Below are positions 1 through 9,424 of a stretch of DNA of 64,000 nucleotides, piece by piece. The notes under the pieces are model-generated. The model worked only from the letters and a program-made list of their open reading frames with translations. It did not search any database and was not told where the DNA came from. The position numbers were made by a program, and so were the translations under genes. Source of the DNA: Ferirhizobium litorale (lineage in GTDB: Bacteria; Pseudomonadota; Alphaproteobacteria; Rhizobiales; Rhizobiaceae); NCBI GenBank assembly GCA_030028905.1, contig JALDYZ010000001.1, positions 620,001-684,000 on the forward strand, given 5' to 3'. The first letter of the stretch is position 1, and every line of letters starts with the position of its first letter.

Positions 1-170
1 ACTCATACCGCAATTTCCGCAATGCCTGTCTTCTGTCCGGCTTCGGCGGGATCGCCGTCATGCTTCTTTCCGACGGCGCGTCGATCGCGATTGCCGCGGC
101 GATCGACTTCAGCCTCGTATGGCTGTGGGAACTGTTCCTGTATCGGTGGGAAACGGTCAGCTTCTACTAG
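1..170 (+). CDS. C-terminal end of a membrane protein (partial, 5' end outside window)
   Basis: An open frame enters from the left edge (codons from base 3) and stops with TAG at 168-170, giving about 55 residues. The peptide has a hydrophobic stretch with small residues (GFGGIAVMLL, then IAIAAAIDF) and an aromatic tail ending RWETVSFY, as expected for the last membrane segment and short tail of an inner-membrane protein. It is convergent with pth, whose stop lies 33 bp away. The family cannot be recognised from this fragment. Shadow frames overlap it, so confidence rests on the hydrophobic composition and the fit with pth. Confidence 0.55.
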   Translation, partial: SYRNFRNACLLSGFGGIAVMLLSDGASIAIAAAIDFSLVWLWELFLYRWETVSFY

Positions 171-203
171 GTTTGTCGGTGGCGTGCCGGCAGGCAGCCC
201 GTG

Positions 204-920
204 CTACTCGCCCTTGTTGCCGAACATCTTCTTCAGCATATCTGCCATCGGCCCGGTCGCCGGCAGTTTCTTCGGCTGGGTGCTGCGTGCCTGGTGGATG
301 TGCGACTGTGCTTTCGGTGCCTTGTCCGGTTTCGCCTTGTCGTCGTCCGGCTTGGTCCCTGTTGCGAGCGCCAGCTTGTTCATCAGCTGCGAATCCTCGC
401 CCTTGACCAGCATCGCCGCATTGTCGGCCAGCGCATCGAGAAGGGGCTCCAGCCATGCCTGGTCCGCCTTGGCAAAGTCGCCGAGCACATGGCCGTGCAC
501 CCGTTCCTTGTCGCCCGGATGGCCGATGCCGAGCCGCAGCCGGCGGTAGTCCTTGCCGCAATGGGCGTCGAGCGACTTGATGCCGTTGTGGCCACCGTGC
601 CCCCCGCCGACCTTGATGCGTGCCTTGCCGGGGGCAAGGTCGAGTTCGTCGTAGATGGCGACTATATCCTTGGGGGCGAGCTTGAAAAAGCGCATCGCCT
701 CGCCGACGGAATCACCGGACAGGTTCATGTAGGTCTGCGGCTTGATCAACAGCACCTTTTCGCCGGCGATCTCGCCTTCGGAGACTTCCGCCTTGAACTT
801 CTTCGACCACGGAGAGAAGGAATGGCGCCGCTGGATGGCATCGACGGCCATGAAGCCGATGTTGTGACGATTGCCGGCATACTTGCCGCCTGGATTGCCG
901 AGACCCGCGATGATGAGCAT
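204..920 (-). CDS. pth: Peptidyl-tRNA hydrolase
   Basis: Cleaves the ester bond between peptide and tRNA in peptidyl-tRNAs released from stalled ribosomes; cytoplasmic monomer. The start [23 protein letters not shown] carries the family's substrate Asn (N9) and catalytic His (H19). The YMNLSG segment, the YDELDL aspartate near residue 93 and the [12 protein letters not shown] loop follow. At 238 residues it is longer than the E. coli enzyme (about 194). The extra 40 residues form a Lys/Pro/Ala-rich tail ending in [14 protein letters not shown], as I recall for rhizobial Pth. It is usually next to rplY; here 3.5 kb separates them. Confidence 0.97.
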   Translation of the reverse strand: MLIIAGLGNPGGKYAGNRHNIGFMAVDAIQRRHSFSPWSKKFKAEVSEGEIAGEKVLLIKPQTYMNLSGDSVGEAMRFFKLAPKDIVAIYDELDLAPGKARIKVGGGHGGHNGIKSLDAHCGKDYRRLRLGIGHPGDKERVHGHVLGDFAKADQAWLEPLLDALADNAAMLVKGEDSQLMNKLALATGTKPDDDKAKPDKAPKAQSHIHQARSTQPKKLPATGPMADMLKKMFGNKGE

Positions 921-1023
921 GACCCTGCCTTGAATGGTTGCCGCTTGAGCGCATGTCCCGCTTCACCAACGCGAAACGTCGCCGATGTCAAACGAAATCT
1001 GTCGCGGGGGCAAGGGGAGGGCG

Positions 1024-1749
1024 TCATTCAGCCGGTTCGAGGCCATACTTGCGAAAGATCTCCATCTGGCGACCGTCGGCGATCAGCCGGTCGAGCGCGG
1101 CTTGCATCTGCTCGATCAATGCGTCGGGGACATCCCTGTTGCAGGCAATCGAGAACTGCTGCACGGCGATCGTCGCCTGCGGTTCGATTTCTACGCCTTC
1201 GCTCTTCAGCTTGCGGTAGGTTCTTGCCGCGACAGGCATCAGCGCGATCCGGCCGGCGAGGAGCTTTTTCAGCGTCGCGTCGAACGCGGTGGCAACGTCG
1301 ATTCTTTGGAATTCGAGCTGCTTCAGAAGGGTTTGGGTATAGTCGTGTCGCTGCGTGCCTACCACGTATTGGCGGGCATCCGGAATGCTCGCGGCAATGA
1401 CTCCGGCGCCCGACCGCGATACCAGGATGATCCGGTCCGTCATCAAGGGTTCGACCCATTTGAACAGCTCGTGCCGTTCCTGGGTATGGGCGGTCGTCAG
1501 GAGGCAGTTCATCGGCTCGTGCCGGGCAAGCGCATAGGCGCGCGCCCATGGCATGATCTCTACCGTATAGTCGACCGGAATGTCCTTCATGAGCTGCTGC
1601 AGTTGTTCGATCGATGCGCCGCGGTACGCCTTGCCCACTCGGTAGCTGTAGGGTGCGTAAACCTCGGTCTTGAAATGCAGTGTCGAAGCCAGTGTCGGGC
1701 AGGCGGTGAAAAATAACGCGACTGCAACGAGACTTGCGGACATCCTCAC
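1024..1749 (-). CDS. Periplasmic amino-acid-type substrate-binding protein (SBP_bac_3 family)
   Basis: A 241-residue exported protein. A hydrophobic signal segment (SASLVAVALFFTACPTLAS) precedes LHFKTEVYAPYSYR, and the rest has the spacing of family 3 solute-binding proteins, ending in an ALDRLIADGRQMEIFRKYGL helix. I chose the GTG at 1749 because AGGAGG lies 8 nt upstream; an ATG two codons later is possible. No permease or ATPase gene is nearby. The gene starts 41 bp after the stop of the GGDEF-EAL gene, so it is probably co-transcribed and may act as a ligand sensor for c-di-GMP control rather than in transport. That role is inference. Confidence 0.8.
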   Translation of the reverse strand: MRMSASLVAVALFFTACPTLASTLHFKTEVYAPYSYRVGKAYRGASIEQLQQLMKDIPVDYTVEIMPWARAYALARHEPMNCLLTTAHTQERHELFKWVEPLMTDRIILVSRSGAGVIAASIPDARQYVVGTQRHDYTQTLLKQLEFQRIDVATAFDATLKKLLAGRIALMPVAARTYRKLKSEGVEIEPQATIAVQQFSIACNRDVPDALIEQMQAALDRLIADGRQMEIFRKYGLEPAE

Positions 1750-1790
1750 GGGGGGCACCTCCTGCTTTCGTCCGCGACTGTTGGGCATTT

Positions 1791-4193
1791 CTATCCCACG
1801 TCCTCGACCCTGATGACGAGCGGCTCGGCAAGCATGGCCTGCAGACGGTTTACCGGCTGCGGGCGGGAGATGAAATACCCCTGGCCGCAATCGATCCCCA
1901 ACTGATCCAGCAATTGCCACTGCTCACTGGTCTCGATCCCTTCCGCGATGATCTTGCATTCCATCTTGCGCGAGATCGCCGCAATGCCTTCGACGAGCGT
2001 TCGGCTCTTGGCGCGGATCTCAGGGGCCGTGTCGGTCATGGCGCGGGTGAAGGACTGGTCGATCTTGACGATGTCCACCGGGAAGCGGTTGAGATAGCTG
2101 AGAGAGGAATAGCCGGTGCCGAAGTCGTCCAGCGCGATGCGGCAACCGAAGCCGCTGACCTCGTCGAGGATCCGTCGAATTTCCGGATTGTCGTTCATCA
2201 ACACGGCTTCGGTGATTTCGATGACGATCCTGCCGGGGCGTATATTGTACCTGTCGGCAAGGCTGGCGAGGCGGACCGGAAGGCTCGGCTCGAACTGCAA
2301 TGGAGAAAAGTTGATGGCGACGTAGGTGTCGGCCATGCCGGGGACCCGCGAAAGTTCGCTCAGGTTTGCGAAGGATTTTTCCAGGATACGGTTGCCGATA
2401 TAACCGATCGTGCCGGTTTCCTCGGCTATATGGATGATTTCGGCGGGCGCAAGAATGCCCTTTTGCGGATGGATCATGCGCATCAGCGCTTCGAAGCCGA
2501 TCACCGATTTGGTGTTCAGGTCGACGATCGGCTGGAAATAGCTGTCGAACCAGTCGTGCTCGAGGCCAAGCTGAATATTGCTTTCGACCTCGACCCTGCG
2601 CGCTGCCTGCTCCATCATCGATGGATGGAAGATCTGTACGCCGTTCTTGCCATCGCGCTTCTTGGCATACATCGCCACGTCCGATTTCTGCAGCAATTCG
2701 GCCGCCGAACTCGTGTGGCGCGGATAGAGCGATACGCCGATGCTGGCGCTGAGCCGGGCCTCGGCGCCCTCCGCCCGAAACGGTTCGTCGAAAAGAGCAG
2801 TGATGCGGTGGCAGAGGTCGAGCGCCGTCTCCTCGGCGTCGGAGCCGAGAATGAGGACGGCGAACTCGTCGCCGCCCAGGCGGGCTGCGGTGTCGCCGGG
2901 ACCGAGCAGCGGCGTCAGGCGCTGCACGAAGCCGCACAGTACCGCGTCTCCGGCAACGTGGCCGAGATTGTCGTTGATCCATTTGAAGCGATCGAGGTCG
3001 ATGAAGAGACAGGCGAGTTCGGTACGCTCTGCGGTTGCCTCCTGGATCTTGGCGTCGAGCGCGGCTTCGAAGCCCTGGCGGTTCATCAACCCGGTCAGGT
3101 GGTCGGTCAGCGCCTGGCGTCGGTTGCGATCTTCCGACCGCTTAAGCTCGGTGACGTCGGTCATCACGCTCAGCGAAAGCTCGTTCCAGCGGGCGGCGGC
3201 GACCGTGCGCGTCTCGACAATCAGCACGTCCATGATACGGCCGTCGGCGCAGACGAACTTGACGGTGACTTCGCATGGCGTGGACTCGTCCCGGCGTCCC
3301 TCCTTGCGGGTTTCGTATTTGCAACGGGTGGATGGATCGACCATGTCGGTGAATTTGCGGCCGATGACGTTGCTGCGGGTATAGCCGGTTGCGAGCAGCC
3401 AGTAGTCGCTGACGGCCGTAATGCAGTCGTTGTCGTCGATGGAGAACAGCATTGCGGGCGTCTGGTTGTAGATGTCGCTGGTGCGGCGATGCGCCCGTTT
3501 CAATTCGCGCTCCTCGCGTTCCAGAAGCGTCTGCATCTCGTTGAAGCTCAGCGCCAGGCGACCCATCTCGTCGTTCGAATGCCAATCGACGTGCTGGCGG
3601 GATCCGAGCTTGCGCGTCGCCTCGATCGCGGCAGTCAGCCGCATCAGCGGCTTGATGATCATCAGGCGATGGCCGAGTACGGCCGCGCCGAATACGACCA
3701 TGATCGCAACCGCGAAGATCGAGATGAACGCGACCTCGAGCTGGTTCATCGCCGAGAATATGCCGATCTTGTCGAAGTAGACCGTGATCGAGCCGACGTT
3801 CTGCGGTCCTTCGACAGTGCGATAGACGATGGGGGCGGTGATCGATTCGAGCGGCCGGTGGGTGCGCTTCGGAACAGTCGACTGCGCGATGTTGAGCTGA
3901 CCGGAGGTGTCGTTGATCTCGACCTTGAGGACGGACGGGTCGATGACGATGGTGGCAGCGATCTGGGTGACGCTTTGTTCGTCGAGATCCCAAAGAGGCT
4001 TTCCGAGTGCGAGCGAGTTCGCCTTGACCACGACATCGGCGTGGTTTCGCAGTTCGATTGCAGACCGTTCCGAAGAAAGAAGAAAGAAAACGACGAACAG
4101 TGGAGCGACGAAAAGGAGCAGCGCTCCGCAAATGATCGCTATGAAGCGATTCTCAACGGAATGCGTCATCATGCCCAGCGCCCCGGTCGACAT
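1791..4193 (-). CDS. Membrane-bound HAMP-PAS-GGDEF-EAL c-di-GMP enzyme
   Basis: 800 residues. TM1 is at about 19-41, then an extracytoplasmic sensor region, TM2 at about 180-202, a HAMP linker to about 255, a PAS domain (about 260-380), GGDEF and EAL. The GGDEF motif is intact at 440-444 with LTDHLTGLMNRQGF before it, as in active diguanylate cyclases. The EAL motif is intact at 568-570, followed by EITEAVL, DDFGTGYSSL, KIDQSF and AEGIE, as in active phosphodiesterases. The protein could therefore make or break c-di-GMP. It is the first gene of a two-gene unit with the binding protein downstream, inserted between rplY and pth. Confidence 0.93.
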   Translation of the reverse strand: MSTGALGMMTHSVENRFIAIICGALLLFVAPLFVVFFLLSSERSAIELRNHADVVVKANSLALGKPLWDLDEQSVTQIAATIVIDPSVLKVEINDTSGQLNIAQSTVPKRTHRPLESITAPIVYRTVEGPQNVGSITVYFDKIGIFSAMNQLEVAFISIFAVAIMVVFGAAVLGHRLMIIKPLMRLTAAIEATRKLGSRQHVDWHSNDEMGRLALSFNEMQTLLEREERELKRAHRRTSDIYNQTPAMLFSIDDNDCITAVSDYWLLATGYTRSNVIGRKFTDMVDPSTRCKYETRKEGRRDESTPCEVTVKFVCADGRIMDVLIVETRTVAAARWNELSLSVMTDVTELKRSEDRNRRQALTDHLTGLMNRQGFEAALDAKIQEATAERTELACLFIDLDRFKWINDNLGHVAGDAVLCGFVQRLTPLLGPGDTAARLGGDEFAVLILGSDAEETALDLCHRITALFDEPFRAEGAEARLSASIGVSLYPRHTSSAAELLQKSDVAMYAKKRDGKNGVQIFHPSMMEQAARRVEVESNIQLGLEHDWFDSYFQPIVDLNTKSVIGFEALMRMIHPQKGILAPAEIIHIAEETGTIGYIGNRILEKSFANLSELSRVPGMADTYVAINFSPLQFEPSLPVRLASLADRYNIRPGRIVIEITEAVLMNDNPEIRRILDEVSGFGCRIALDDFGTGYSSLSYLNRFPVDIVKIDQSFTRAMTDTAPEIRAKSRTLVEGIAAISRKMECKIIAEGIETSEQWQLLDQLGIDCGQGYFISRPQPVNRLQAMLAEPLVIRVEDVG

Positions 4194-4354
4194 ACTGCCC
4201 TGCTACGAGTCTCAAAGGTATCTGCCCCGCCACCTGTAAGTTGCGGGATAGTTCCACGAAACTGTTAAATGTTGCTGAAGCGGATGGGCTGCAGTTTAAT
4301 CGCACCCGTGAAAAACAATTATGAGTTGAATAATTTAGCGGTGCTTGATGGCGC

Positions 4355-4389
4355 AAAAAGAAAAGTCCCGCCTCCAATGGAGACGGGAC
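4355..4389 (-). terminator. Rho-independent terminator of rplY
   Basis: On the minus strand GTCCCG-T-CTCC-ATT-GGAG-G-CGGGAC forms a 6+4 bp stem with one mismatch, followed by TTTTCTTTTT. It lies 31 bp after the rplY stop and ends rplY transcription before the GGDEF-EAL gene. Confidence 0.88.
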
Positions 4390-4420
4390 CTCGATCATGT
4401 ATTCGGCAAAGCGCCAGGGA

Positions 4421-5020
4421 TTACTCCTCGGCAGCTTCTTCCTCTGTAACGCCGCCGGCCGGTGCGACGATGGTGGCGATCGTGAAGTCGCGGTCGGCGA
4501 TGACCGGGGTCACGCCCTTCGGCAGCTTCACATCGGAGATGTGGATGCTGTCGCCGATCTTCTTGCCGCTGAGGTCAACGTTGATCGCTTCCGGGATGTT
4601 GTCGGCCGGGCAGTGGACTTCGACGCCGTGACGGACAACATTGAGGACGCCGCCGACCTTGACGCCGGACTTGTCTTCGTTGAGGAAGTGCACCGGAACT
4701 TCAACGGTCACCTGGGTGTTGCCCGAGACGCGCAGGAAGTCGACGTGCATGGTGAAGTCGCGGACCGGATCAAGCTGGTAGTCCTTCGGCAGGACCTTGA
4801 TCTTCTTGCCGTCGAGTTCGATCGTCGCGATGGTGGTCATGAAACCACCGGCGTGAATGCGCTTCGTCACCTCGTTGGTGTTGAGAGCGATCGAAATGGG
4901 GGCCTGCTTGTCACCATAGATGACAGCGGGAATCAAACCGTTGCGGCGAAGTTCACGGGAGGACCCCTTACCAACCCGTTCGCGCGCCTCGGCCTTGAGC
5001 TCGTAAGTTGCTTGGCTCAT
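4421..5020 (-). CDS. rplY: 50S ribosomal protein L25 (general stress protein Ctc family)
   Basis: Binds 5S rRNA in the large ribosomal subunit. The 199-residue product is the long Ctc/TL5 form: an N-terminal L25 domain ([19 protein letters not shown]..., residues 1 to about 95), a C-terminal beta domain ([19 protein letters not shown]...) and an acidic tail ending EEEAAEE. I start at ATG 5020, which has AAAGGA 6 nt upstream; the open frame extends further but lacks L25 similarity. It has its own promoter (5152-5180) and terminator. The usual partner pth is on the same strand but 3.5 kb downstream. Confidence 0.96.
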   Translation of the reverse strand: MSQATYELKAEARERVGKGSSRELRRNGLIPAVIYGDKQAPISIALNTNEVTKRIHAGGFMTTIATIELDGKKIKVLPKDYQLDPVRDFTMHVDFLRVSGNTQVTVEVPVHFLNEDKSGVKVGGVLNVVRHGVEVHCPADNIPEAINVDLSGKKIGDSIHISDVKLPKGVTPVIADRDFTIATIVAPAGGVTEEEAAEE

Positions 5021-5151
5021 GGCTATTCCTTTCGAGGTTATTTTGGAGAGTCCTGCCCGTTCGGCGATAGCGCCTTCCGGGGCAAAACCGGGGGCATCCT
5101 GCGATGCCGCCATCCGCGTTGCCTCCAAGGGTGTCTGCGCGGACCGGGGGG

Positions 5152-5180
5152 CTATAGTACAAAGGGGCCGCAAACGCAAG
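5152..5180 (-). promoter_or_regulatory. Predicted sigma-70 promoter of rplY
   Basis: On the minus strand CTTGCG (5175-5180) and CTATAG (5152-5157) are separated by exactly 17 bp, close to the alphaproteobacterial CTTGAC-N17-CTATAT consensus. The predicted start near 5145 gives a leader of about 125 nt. The rest of 5021-5362 is the divergent spacer to the MHYT gene, where I see no gene. Confidence 0.6.
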
Positions 5181-5362
5181 TTTCGGTCCCGAGAATCTCC
5201 GGAGGCGCCAGCGTCGTTCGCCGTGGGGTGCCGACGCGCCTTCGGTCGCGCCGAAACAGGGCCGTTAAACGTGCCCTAACCATGAACAATCGAATTTCGC
5301 GGTCTTAACACTTGGGTTGTCCGGCGGCGCGTATAGAGCAGCGGAATACAACTCGGTGATCC

Positions 5363-7420
5363 ATGCTCAAAGTATTGTCCTGCATCGTGGTCGAGCACGA
5401 CTTGACCTATCTTCTTCTCGCAACGATGGTCTGTGTACTCGGGTCGCTGCTGACGGTGCGGCTCTTCGCCCGTGTTCGGCTGACGGAAGGCGTGCAGAAG
5501 GCAAACTGGCTGTTTCTGTCCGGCTTCATCGGCGGCTCGACGATCTGGACGACGCATTTCGTCGCCATGCTCGGCTATCGAACCGGGGTTGCGGATGGTT
5601 TCGAACCTGTCCTTACCCTCATATCGTTGCTGATCGGCATCGGCGTCACCTCGCTGGGCTTCTTCATCGCGGCGGCCAGCAAGAAGGGCGCACTGATCGA
5701 GGCGGGTGGTGCGATCGTCGGCCTCGGTATCTGCCTCATGCACTATACCGGCATGGCGGCGCTCCTCGTGGAGGGCCGGCTCGAGTGGGACAGGAGCTAT
5801 GTCCTGGCTTCCCTCGTTCTCGCCGCCATTTTCGGCGCGCTTTGCGCCAACCGTATAGCCCGTCCTCTCACCCGCTACTGCAAATACGGAGCCGTGCTGA
5901 CGCTGATTCTGGCGATCACGGCGGCCCACTTCACCGGTATGGCGGCGCTCACCGTCGTGCCGGACCCGACTGCCGCGATCCCACCGGAGTTCATCTCCGA
6001 CGCCATCATGACGGGGATCGTCACGGCCGTCATGGTGGCCATCCTGGCGCTCGGTGCATCCACCTATGCAATCGACCTGCAATCCACCCAGGACGCGGTC
6101 GAGCGCTACCGGCACCTTTCCCTGCATGATCCGCTCACCGGGTTGCCGAACCGCGCCGCCTTCAACGAGCATCTCTGCGGACTGCTGGCCCGACCGAGGG
6201 ATGCGACGGCGCGTATTGCCATCCTGTCCTTCGACCTGGACAGGTTCAAAGAGATCAACGATGTACACGGACACTCGGCGGGCGATGCGGTGCTTCGCGT
6301 CGTTTCCGAGCGGGTCTCGCGATGCCTCAAGCCCGGAGAGTTCCTCGCCCGCGTCGGTGGCGACGAGTTCGTCGCGGTCACCCGCAACTACGATGTGCGG
6401 GGCGACGCTTCGGCATTAGGCCAACGCCTGCTCGGCGAAATCTGCAAGCCGATCGAATGGGCGGGCCGGACCTTCAGCATCGGTTCCAGCGTCGGCATTG
6501 CCATCTATCCCGATCACGCCCTGCAGATGGACGAACTGGTCGCGCAGGCAGATGTGGCGATGTACCGGGCGAAGTCGACCGCCACCAACACCATCTGCTT
6601 CTACGATCCGTCGATGGACCAGATGGCCCGCGAGCGCAACGCGCTGGCGATGGAGATGCGGTCCGGATTGCAGGCAGGAGAGTTCGAGCTCTTCTACCAG
6701 CCGCAGATCGATGCGGTCACCAGCAAGGTCATCGGATACGAGGCGCTGCTGCGCTGGCGGCACTCGCGGCGGGGCATGGTGGCGCCGTCCGAATTCATAC
6801 CGGTCGCAGAGCGTTCCGGCTTCATTGCCGAACTCGGCGAGTGGGTGCTGCGCACCGCCTGCGCCGAGGCCGCGACCTGGGGCAATCCGCTGTGCATCGC
6901 GGTCAATGTCGCGGCCCAGCAACTGACCGACAACAAGCTGCCGGCGATCGTTGGGGAGATCCTCACCCAGACCGGCCTCGATGCGAAGCGGCTCGAGCTC
7001 GAGATCACGGAGTCGAGCCTGATCGCCGACCAGCAGCACGCCCTGCACGTGATCCGGCAATTGAAACGCCTCGGCGTCAAGATCGCCATGGATGACTATG
7101 GCACCGGCTATTCGTCGCTTTCGACGTTGCAGACCTTTCCGTTCGACAAGATCAAGATCGACCGGGCCTTCGTGGAGGACGTCGCCTCCAGCCGCCAATC
7201 GGCAGCGATCGTGCGTTCGACGCTGATCCTCGCGTCAAGCCTCGACATCCCGGTGCTGGCGGAAGGCGTCGAAACCGAAGAGCACATCGATTTCCTGCGC
7301 CGCGAAGGCTGCCCGCAGGTACAGGGGTTTCTCTTTGGCAAACCGATGCCGCGTGACGCTATCGATGCGGTCGTCAACCGCAACGTGAAAGCAGAAGCAC
7401 CCGAAGTGGATGCTGCCTGA
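5363..7420 (+). CDS. MHYT-GGDEF-EAL signalling protein
   Basis: 685 residues. The N-terminal 250 residues contain seven hydrophobic segments with MHYT-type repeats (THFVAMLGY, LMHYTGMAAL, AHFTGMAAL). These His/Met motifs are thought to bind copper and sense O2, CO or NO. A GGDEF domain follows (LHDPLTGLPNRAAF; GGDEF at 332-336) and an EAL domain (EAL at 460-462, ITESSL, DDYGTGYSSL, KIDRAF, AEGVET). Both signature sets are intact, so it could synthesise or degrade c-di-GMP. It is divergent from rplY and appears to be transcribed alone. Confidence 0.93.
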   Translation: MLKVLSCIVVEHDLTYLLLATMVCVLGSLLTVRLFARVRLTEGVQKANWLFLSGFIGGSTIWTTHFVAMLGYRTGVADGFEPVLTLISLLIGIGVTSLGFFIAAASKKGALIEAGGAIVGLGICLMHYTGMAALLVEGRLEWDRSYVLASLVLAAIFGALCANRIARPLTRYCKYGAVLTLILAITAAHFTGMAALTVVPDPTAAIPPEFISDAIMTGIVTAVMVAILALGASTYAIDLQSTQDAVERYRHLSLHDPLTGLPNRAAFNEHLCGLLARPRDATARIAILSFDLDRFKEINDVHGHSAGDAVLRVVSERVSRCLKPGEFLARVGGDEFVAVTRNYDVRGDASALGQRLLGEICKPIEWAGRTFSIGSSVGIAIYPDHALQMDELVAQADVAMYRAKSTATNTICFYDPSMDQMARERNALAMEMRSGLQAGEFELFYQPQIDAVTSKVIGYEALLRWRHSRRGMVAPSEFIPVAERSGFIAELGEWVLRTACAEAATWGNPLCIAVNVAAQQLTDNKLPAIVGEILTQTGLDAKRLELEITESSLIADQQHALHVIRQLKRLGVKIAMDDYGTGYSSLSTLQTFPFDKIKIDRAFVEDVASSRQSAAIVRSTLILASSLDIPVLAEGVETEEHIDFLRREGCPQVQGFLFGKPMPRDAIDAVVNRNVKAEAPEVDAA

Positions 7421-7497
7421 TTGAGGCTCCGGTTGACATCTCGGCCGCAACTTCATCACATGCTGGATGGTCGACTTCAGCAACGTGAGGACAGCCC

Positions 7498-8955
7498 ATG
7501 CGCATCTGTACACTTGCCGCCGGCGTCGTCCTCCTGGTGGCAACGCTTGGCCCTGCCGTCGCGGCTGAGATCAGCGAGCAACGTGCCAGGGAACTGCAGT
7601 CGGCATTGACGCGGTTCCTGCCGGACGGTTTTGCGGAGAGCGGTGTCGTCACTGTCAAGCCTGCCGACAGCCGGTTTGAAATCGTCTACGAGCTTTCGAA
7701 ACTGCTGGAGAAGATCGACCCCAAGACATTGGTGATCAACGGTCTTGAGCCCTTGCGAATGTTCGCGTCGCCGCTCGATGGTGATCTCTGGAAGGTGGAG
7801 GGCAGCGAAAGCCTGGATGTCTCCGGCCAGGCAAAGGTGCCACGTGGCCCTACGAACCATTTCAACTACACACTGGGGTCGATCACCTTTTCGGGAATAT
7901 TCGACGATTCCATCGGCACATTCAGGTCGGGCGAGGCTGCAATCAAGGATATCCAGACGACCTCGATCACCGGCGCCACCAAGACCGCGACGCGCATCGA
8001 CAGTCTACAGAGCAGATCCGAGGGCTCTCTGAACCCGGATGGCCGCACGATCGACGTCAGTTCAACCGGAACTGCCCTTGCGGTGCATGAGCAGTTGACC
8101 CAACCCGGCATGCCGCCAATGGTGCTGAAGGCCGATAATGTGGCGTTCAACATCGACCTCAAGGGACTGATGGCCCCGGAATTGCGCGATCTGGTCTCCT
8201 TTGCGCTGACACACGTGGAGGACGGCCGGATCGACAGGGCGAACGGCGACCGGCTTGACGACCTGATGCGCAAGGCGATGCCGTTGTTTGCATCCTTCGA
8301 CGAAACGGTGACAGCAAACAACCTCACTGTCGGCATCCCGGAGGGGACCATGGTCGCCGGGCAGTTCGAGTACCGGGTGCAAATGGAAGGCCTGACAAAC
8401 GCTTCGCGCCCGCAGTTCGGCATCCGCGTCAGCGATTTCGATGTCGGAACGGTCGTGCTCCCCGCGGCGTACACCCCCTTCGTACCGCAAACGGCGGAAG
8501 TGCAGGTTGCCATGCCGGGCCTGGACTTTGCCGCCGCCGTCGACAGGCTGCTGCAATTCGATCCGGCACAGCCGGACAGGATCGACCGGACGGAACTCGG
8601 CGAGGCGGCGCTGGCGATTTTCCCCGGCGGAGCGATCGAGGTAGAATTTCCTTTGTTCAGCGCGAAGTCGGGCGTCTATGATTTTGAGATCAGCGGCAAC
8701 CTCACCAGCCGGATCGGTCGCACCGAGCGCGTTTCCGTCGATCTCTCGATCCTTGCCCGTGACTTCGACAAGACGATTGCCGCGGTCCAGCAGGCGGCTC
8801 GCATCGATCCGCGGCTGAACCAGGCCTCCTTCGGCCTGATGATGGCCAAAGGCTTCGCCCGCGCCGACCCGGACGGAACTCAACACTGGGACATCCGCGT
8901 CAGCGAGGGTGGCGCTGTAACCATAAACGGACAGGCGATAAAGGGCGCGAACTAA
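7498..8955 (+). CDS. Exported protein of unknown function
   Basis: 485 residues with a clear cleavable signal peptide (MRICTLAAGVVLLVATLGPAVAA, then EISEQRAREL). The mature part has alternating hydrophobic/polar strands and many Asp/Thr/Gly residues, suggesting a large beta-rich periplasmic or surface protein. In overall style (pairs of repeated beta segments, FDETVTANNLTVGIPEGTMVAGQFEYRV...) it recalls DUF2125/DUF945-type proteins, but I cannot assign it firmly. It lies 77 bp after the MHYT gene on the same strand and may be co-transcribed. No catalytic motif is visible. Confidence 0.8.
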   Translation: MRICTLAAGVVLLVATLGPAVAAEISEQRARELQSALTRFLPDGFAESGVVTVKPADSRFEIVYELSKLLEKIDPKTLVINGLEPLRMFASPLDGDLWKVEGSESLDVSGQAKVPRGPTNHFNYTLGSITFSGIFDDSIGTFRSGEAAIKDIQTTSITGATKTATRIDSLQSRSEGSLNPDGRTIDVSSTGTALAVHEQLTQPGMPPMVLKADNVAFNIDLKGLMAPELRDLVSFALTHVEDGRIDRANGDRLDDLMRKAMPLFASFDETVTANNLTVGIPEGTMVAGQFEYRVQMEGLTNASRPQFGIRVSDFDVGTVVLPAAYTPFVPQTAEVQVAMPGLDFAAAVDRLLQFDPAQPDRIDRTELGEAALAIFPGGAIEVEFPLFSAKSGVYDFEISGNLTSRIGRTERVSVDLSILARDFDKTIAAVQQAARIDPRLNQASFGLMMAKGFARADPDGTQHWDIRVSEGGAVTINGQAIKGAN

Positions 8956-9023
8956 GCGGCAGTGGCGCGCTGTCGACAGCGATTGCAATCTGCCTCATCC
9001 GTGAAGCGTCAGTCTATCCCCTA

Positions 9024-9084
9024 TATTCAACCGAACGGTTGACAAAGTTTGCGATCCCTCTATATTCAACAATATGGTTGAATA
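9024..9084 (+). promoter_or_regulatory. arsR promoter with two inverted-repeat operators; leaderless start
   Basis: TTGACA (9039-9044), a 16-bp spacer and TATATT (9061-9066) form a strong sigma-70 promoter. The expected start, 7-8 nt after the -10, falls on the ATG at 9074. Two related inverted repeats cover it. TATTCAAC-AATATG-GTTGAATA (9063-9084, perfect 8-bp arms) spans the -10 and has the start codon in its spacer. TATTCAAC-CGAACG-GTTGACAA (9024-9045, imperfect) spans the -35. They are 39 bp apart, as expected for an autorepressor. Confidence 0.7.
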
Positions 9085-9424
9085 TCTTTCGCAAGAACTC
9101 GATGCCGTCTTTCACGCGTTGTCCGATCCGACCCGACGAGCAATGCTGCAGCACCTCGCGGGCGGCAAGCTGAAGGTCGGGGAGCTTGCCGCTCCATTCG
9201 ATATCTCGCTTGCAGCGGCCTCCAAGCATATCAAGGTGCTTGAAAATGCGGGGTTGCTACGCCGCGAGGTGCAGGGACGCAGCCATGTCTGTCAACTCAA
9301 CGCCGGGCCGATGCATGGCGGGCTCGAATGGATGCGCTTCTACGAAAAATTCTGGAATGAACGCCTCGATGTACTCGAGCAGATCCTCAACACGGAAGAT
9401 AGCGAAAAGGAGAAGAAGCAATGA
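9074..9424 (+). CDS. ArsR-family transcriptional regulator (SRPBCC-linked type)
   Basis: 116 residues. LDAVFHALSDPTRRAMLQHLAGGKLKVGELAAPFDISLAAASKHIKVLENAGLLRREVQGR is the classic winged helix-turn-helix of ArsR repressors. No Cys metal site is visible, and this subgroup normally sits next to an AHSA1/SRPBCC gene, as here: the next ATG overlaps its stop by 4 bp (ATGA at 9421). The start at 9074 has no Shine-Dalgarno sequence but coincides with the predicted transcription start, so the mRNA is probably leaderless. The flanking palindromes suggest autoregulation. Confidence 0.92.
   Translation: MVEYLSQELDAVFHALSDPTRRAMLQHLAGGKLKVGELAAPFDISLAAASKHIKVLENAGLLRREVQGRSHVCQLNAGPMHGGLEWMRFYEKFWNERLDVLEQILNTEDSEKEKKQ

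Noticed and set aside
1734-4268. 844-codon open frame opposite the GGDEF-EAL gene
   Set aside because: It is a shadow of a gene with complete GGDEF and EAL motifs. The product has biased composition and no recognisable domain or ribosome site.
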